From contig DXJI01000038.1 of NCBI GenBank assembly GCA_019057595.1, positions 1-22,057 of the forward strand: a DNA stretch of 22,057 nucleotides, in the 5' to 3' direction. Below are positions 21,942-22,057 of this stretch, one piece after another. Position 1 is the stretch's first letter, and each line of letters starts with the position of its first letter. Position numbers and translations under genes: made by a program. This stretch comes from Candidatus Thorarchaeota archaeon (GTDB lineage Archaea; Asgardarchaeota; Thorarchaeia; Thorarchaeales; Thorarchaeaceae). The notes under the pieces are model-generated. The model ran no database searches. It had not been told where the DNA came from and saw only the letters and a list, made by a program, of their open reading frames with translations.

Positions 21942-22057
21942 TTGAACGAATCAAAGAAAGGACAGAAGACCGTCGAGATTGACATTCGAAAGGACCTCTT
22001 TGGTGCGAACGAGGATGCTGCATCATTGAACGCAGATCTTTTTGAGAAACATGGAGT
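21942..22057 (+). CDS. hypB: hydrogenase nickel incorporation protein HypB, 5' part
   Basis: A frame opens at TTG 21942 and runs off the end of the window; 38 codons are visible. They read KTVEIDIRKDLFGANEDAAS followed by LNADLFEKHGV. This matches the N-terminal helix region of HypB (I-x-V-x-K-D-x-x-x-A-N, then N-x-x-x-F-x-x-H-G-V), which directly precedes the GTPase P-loop in that family. UreG and CobW lack this N-terminal segment. HypB delivers nickel to [NiFe]-hydrogenase precursors. The gap from the S-component stop is 6 bp, so the genes are one operon. The P-loop itself lies outside the window, so the call rests on a short match. Confidence 0.7.
   Translation, partial: MNESKKGQKTVEIDIRKDLFGANEDAASLNADLFEKHG

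Noticed and set aside
1..22057. tRNA genes, CRISPR arrays, insertion sequences, prophage
   Set aside because: I saw no cloverleaf with a GTTCGA-type T-arm in the gaps, no regularly spaced repeats, and no transposase, integrase or phage genes.

Overview
The window is almost certainly from an Asgard archaeon. It carries a five-gene ESCRT locus of eukaryotic type: a MIT-AAA Vps4, an ESCRT-III subunit, Vps25, a Vps22/EAP30 protein and a zinc-finger protein that ends like the Vps23/TSG101 steadiness box. Around it are ordinary archaeal genes: TFB, class IIb AspRS, ArgRS, TldD/TldE, a UbiA prenyltransferase of the kind used for archaeal ether lipids, and archaeal-type winged-helix regulators. Base composition looks intermediate (mid-40s % GC by eye), which fits a Thorarchaeia-like lineage better than the AT-rich Loki or Heimdall lineages. 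That finer placement is inference only.

Layout. 1-1.6 kb: the 3' end of an SPPY-type methyltransferase, an alpha/beta hydrolase and a small winged-helix protein. 1.65-3.3 kb: aspS, then a small 4Fe-4S remnant. 3.4-8.4 kb: the ESCRT locus. Its gene order is Vps28N-Vps22 (+), Vps25 (-), Vps4 (-), ESCRT-III (+), Zn-finger/coiled-coil/GRAM-GLUE-like/steadiness-box (-). vps4-vps25 is a tight operon, vps4 and ESCRT-III diverge from a 118-bp region with two inverted repeats, and both outer genes converge on their neighbours with 1-3 bp between stop codons. 8.6-11.3 kb: tldD-tldE operon. 11.3-13.2 kb: argS. 13.2-14.6 kb: a long TFB leader full of inverted repeats, the TFB gene and a good terminator hairpin. 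14.7-15.5 kb: a longin-like protein. 15.5-17.7 kb: a coupled pair of endonuclease IV-type AP endonuclease and Trm11-like methyltransferase. 17.8-19.6 kb: UbiA and a zinc-ribbon Yip1-type membrane protein. 19.7-22.06 kb: two ECF S-component-like membrane proteins, two winged-helix regulators around a 25-bp inverted repeat, and the start of hypB.

The most interesting reading is that ESCRT-I and ESCRT-II domains are reshuffled here into two composite proteins. One carries a Vps28 N-terminal-like segment fused to EAP30. The other carries a treble-clef zinc finger, a second zinc ribbon, a coiled coil, a PH-superfold GRAM/GLUE-like domain and a Vps23-like steadiness box. In eukaryotes the Vps28 N-terminal region and the Vps23 steadiness box bind each other in the ESCRT-I core, so these two proteins could form a merged ESCRT-I/II bridge between membrane or cargo and Vps25, ESCRT-III and Vps4. 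No ubiquitin, E1, E2 or deubiquitinase gene is in the window.

A second pattern is packing: all six convergent gene pairs have stop codons within -4 to +3 bp of each other. No tRNA, rRNA, CRISPR array, insertion sequence or prophage was seen.
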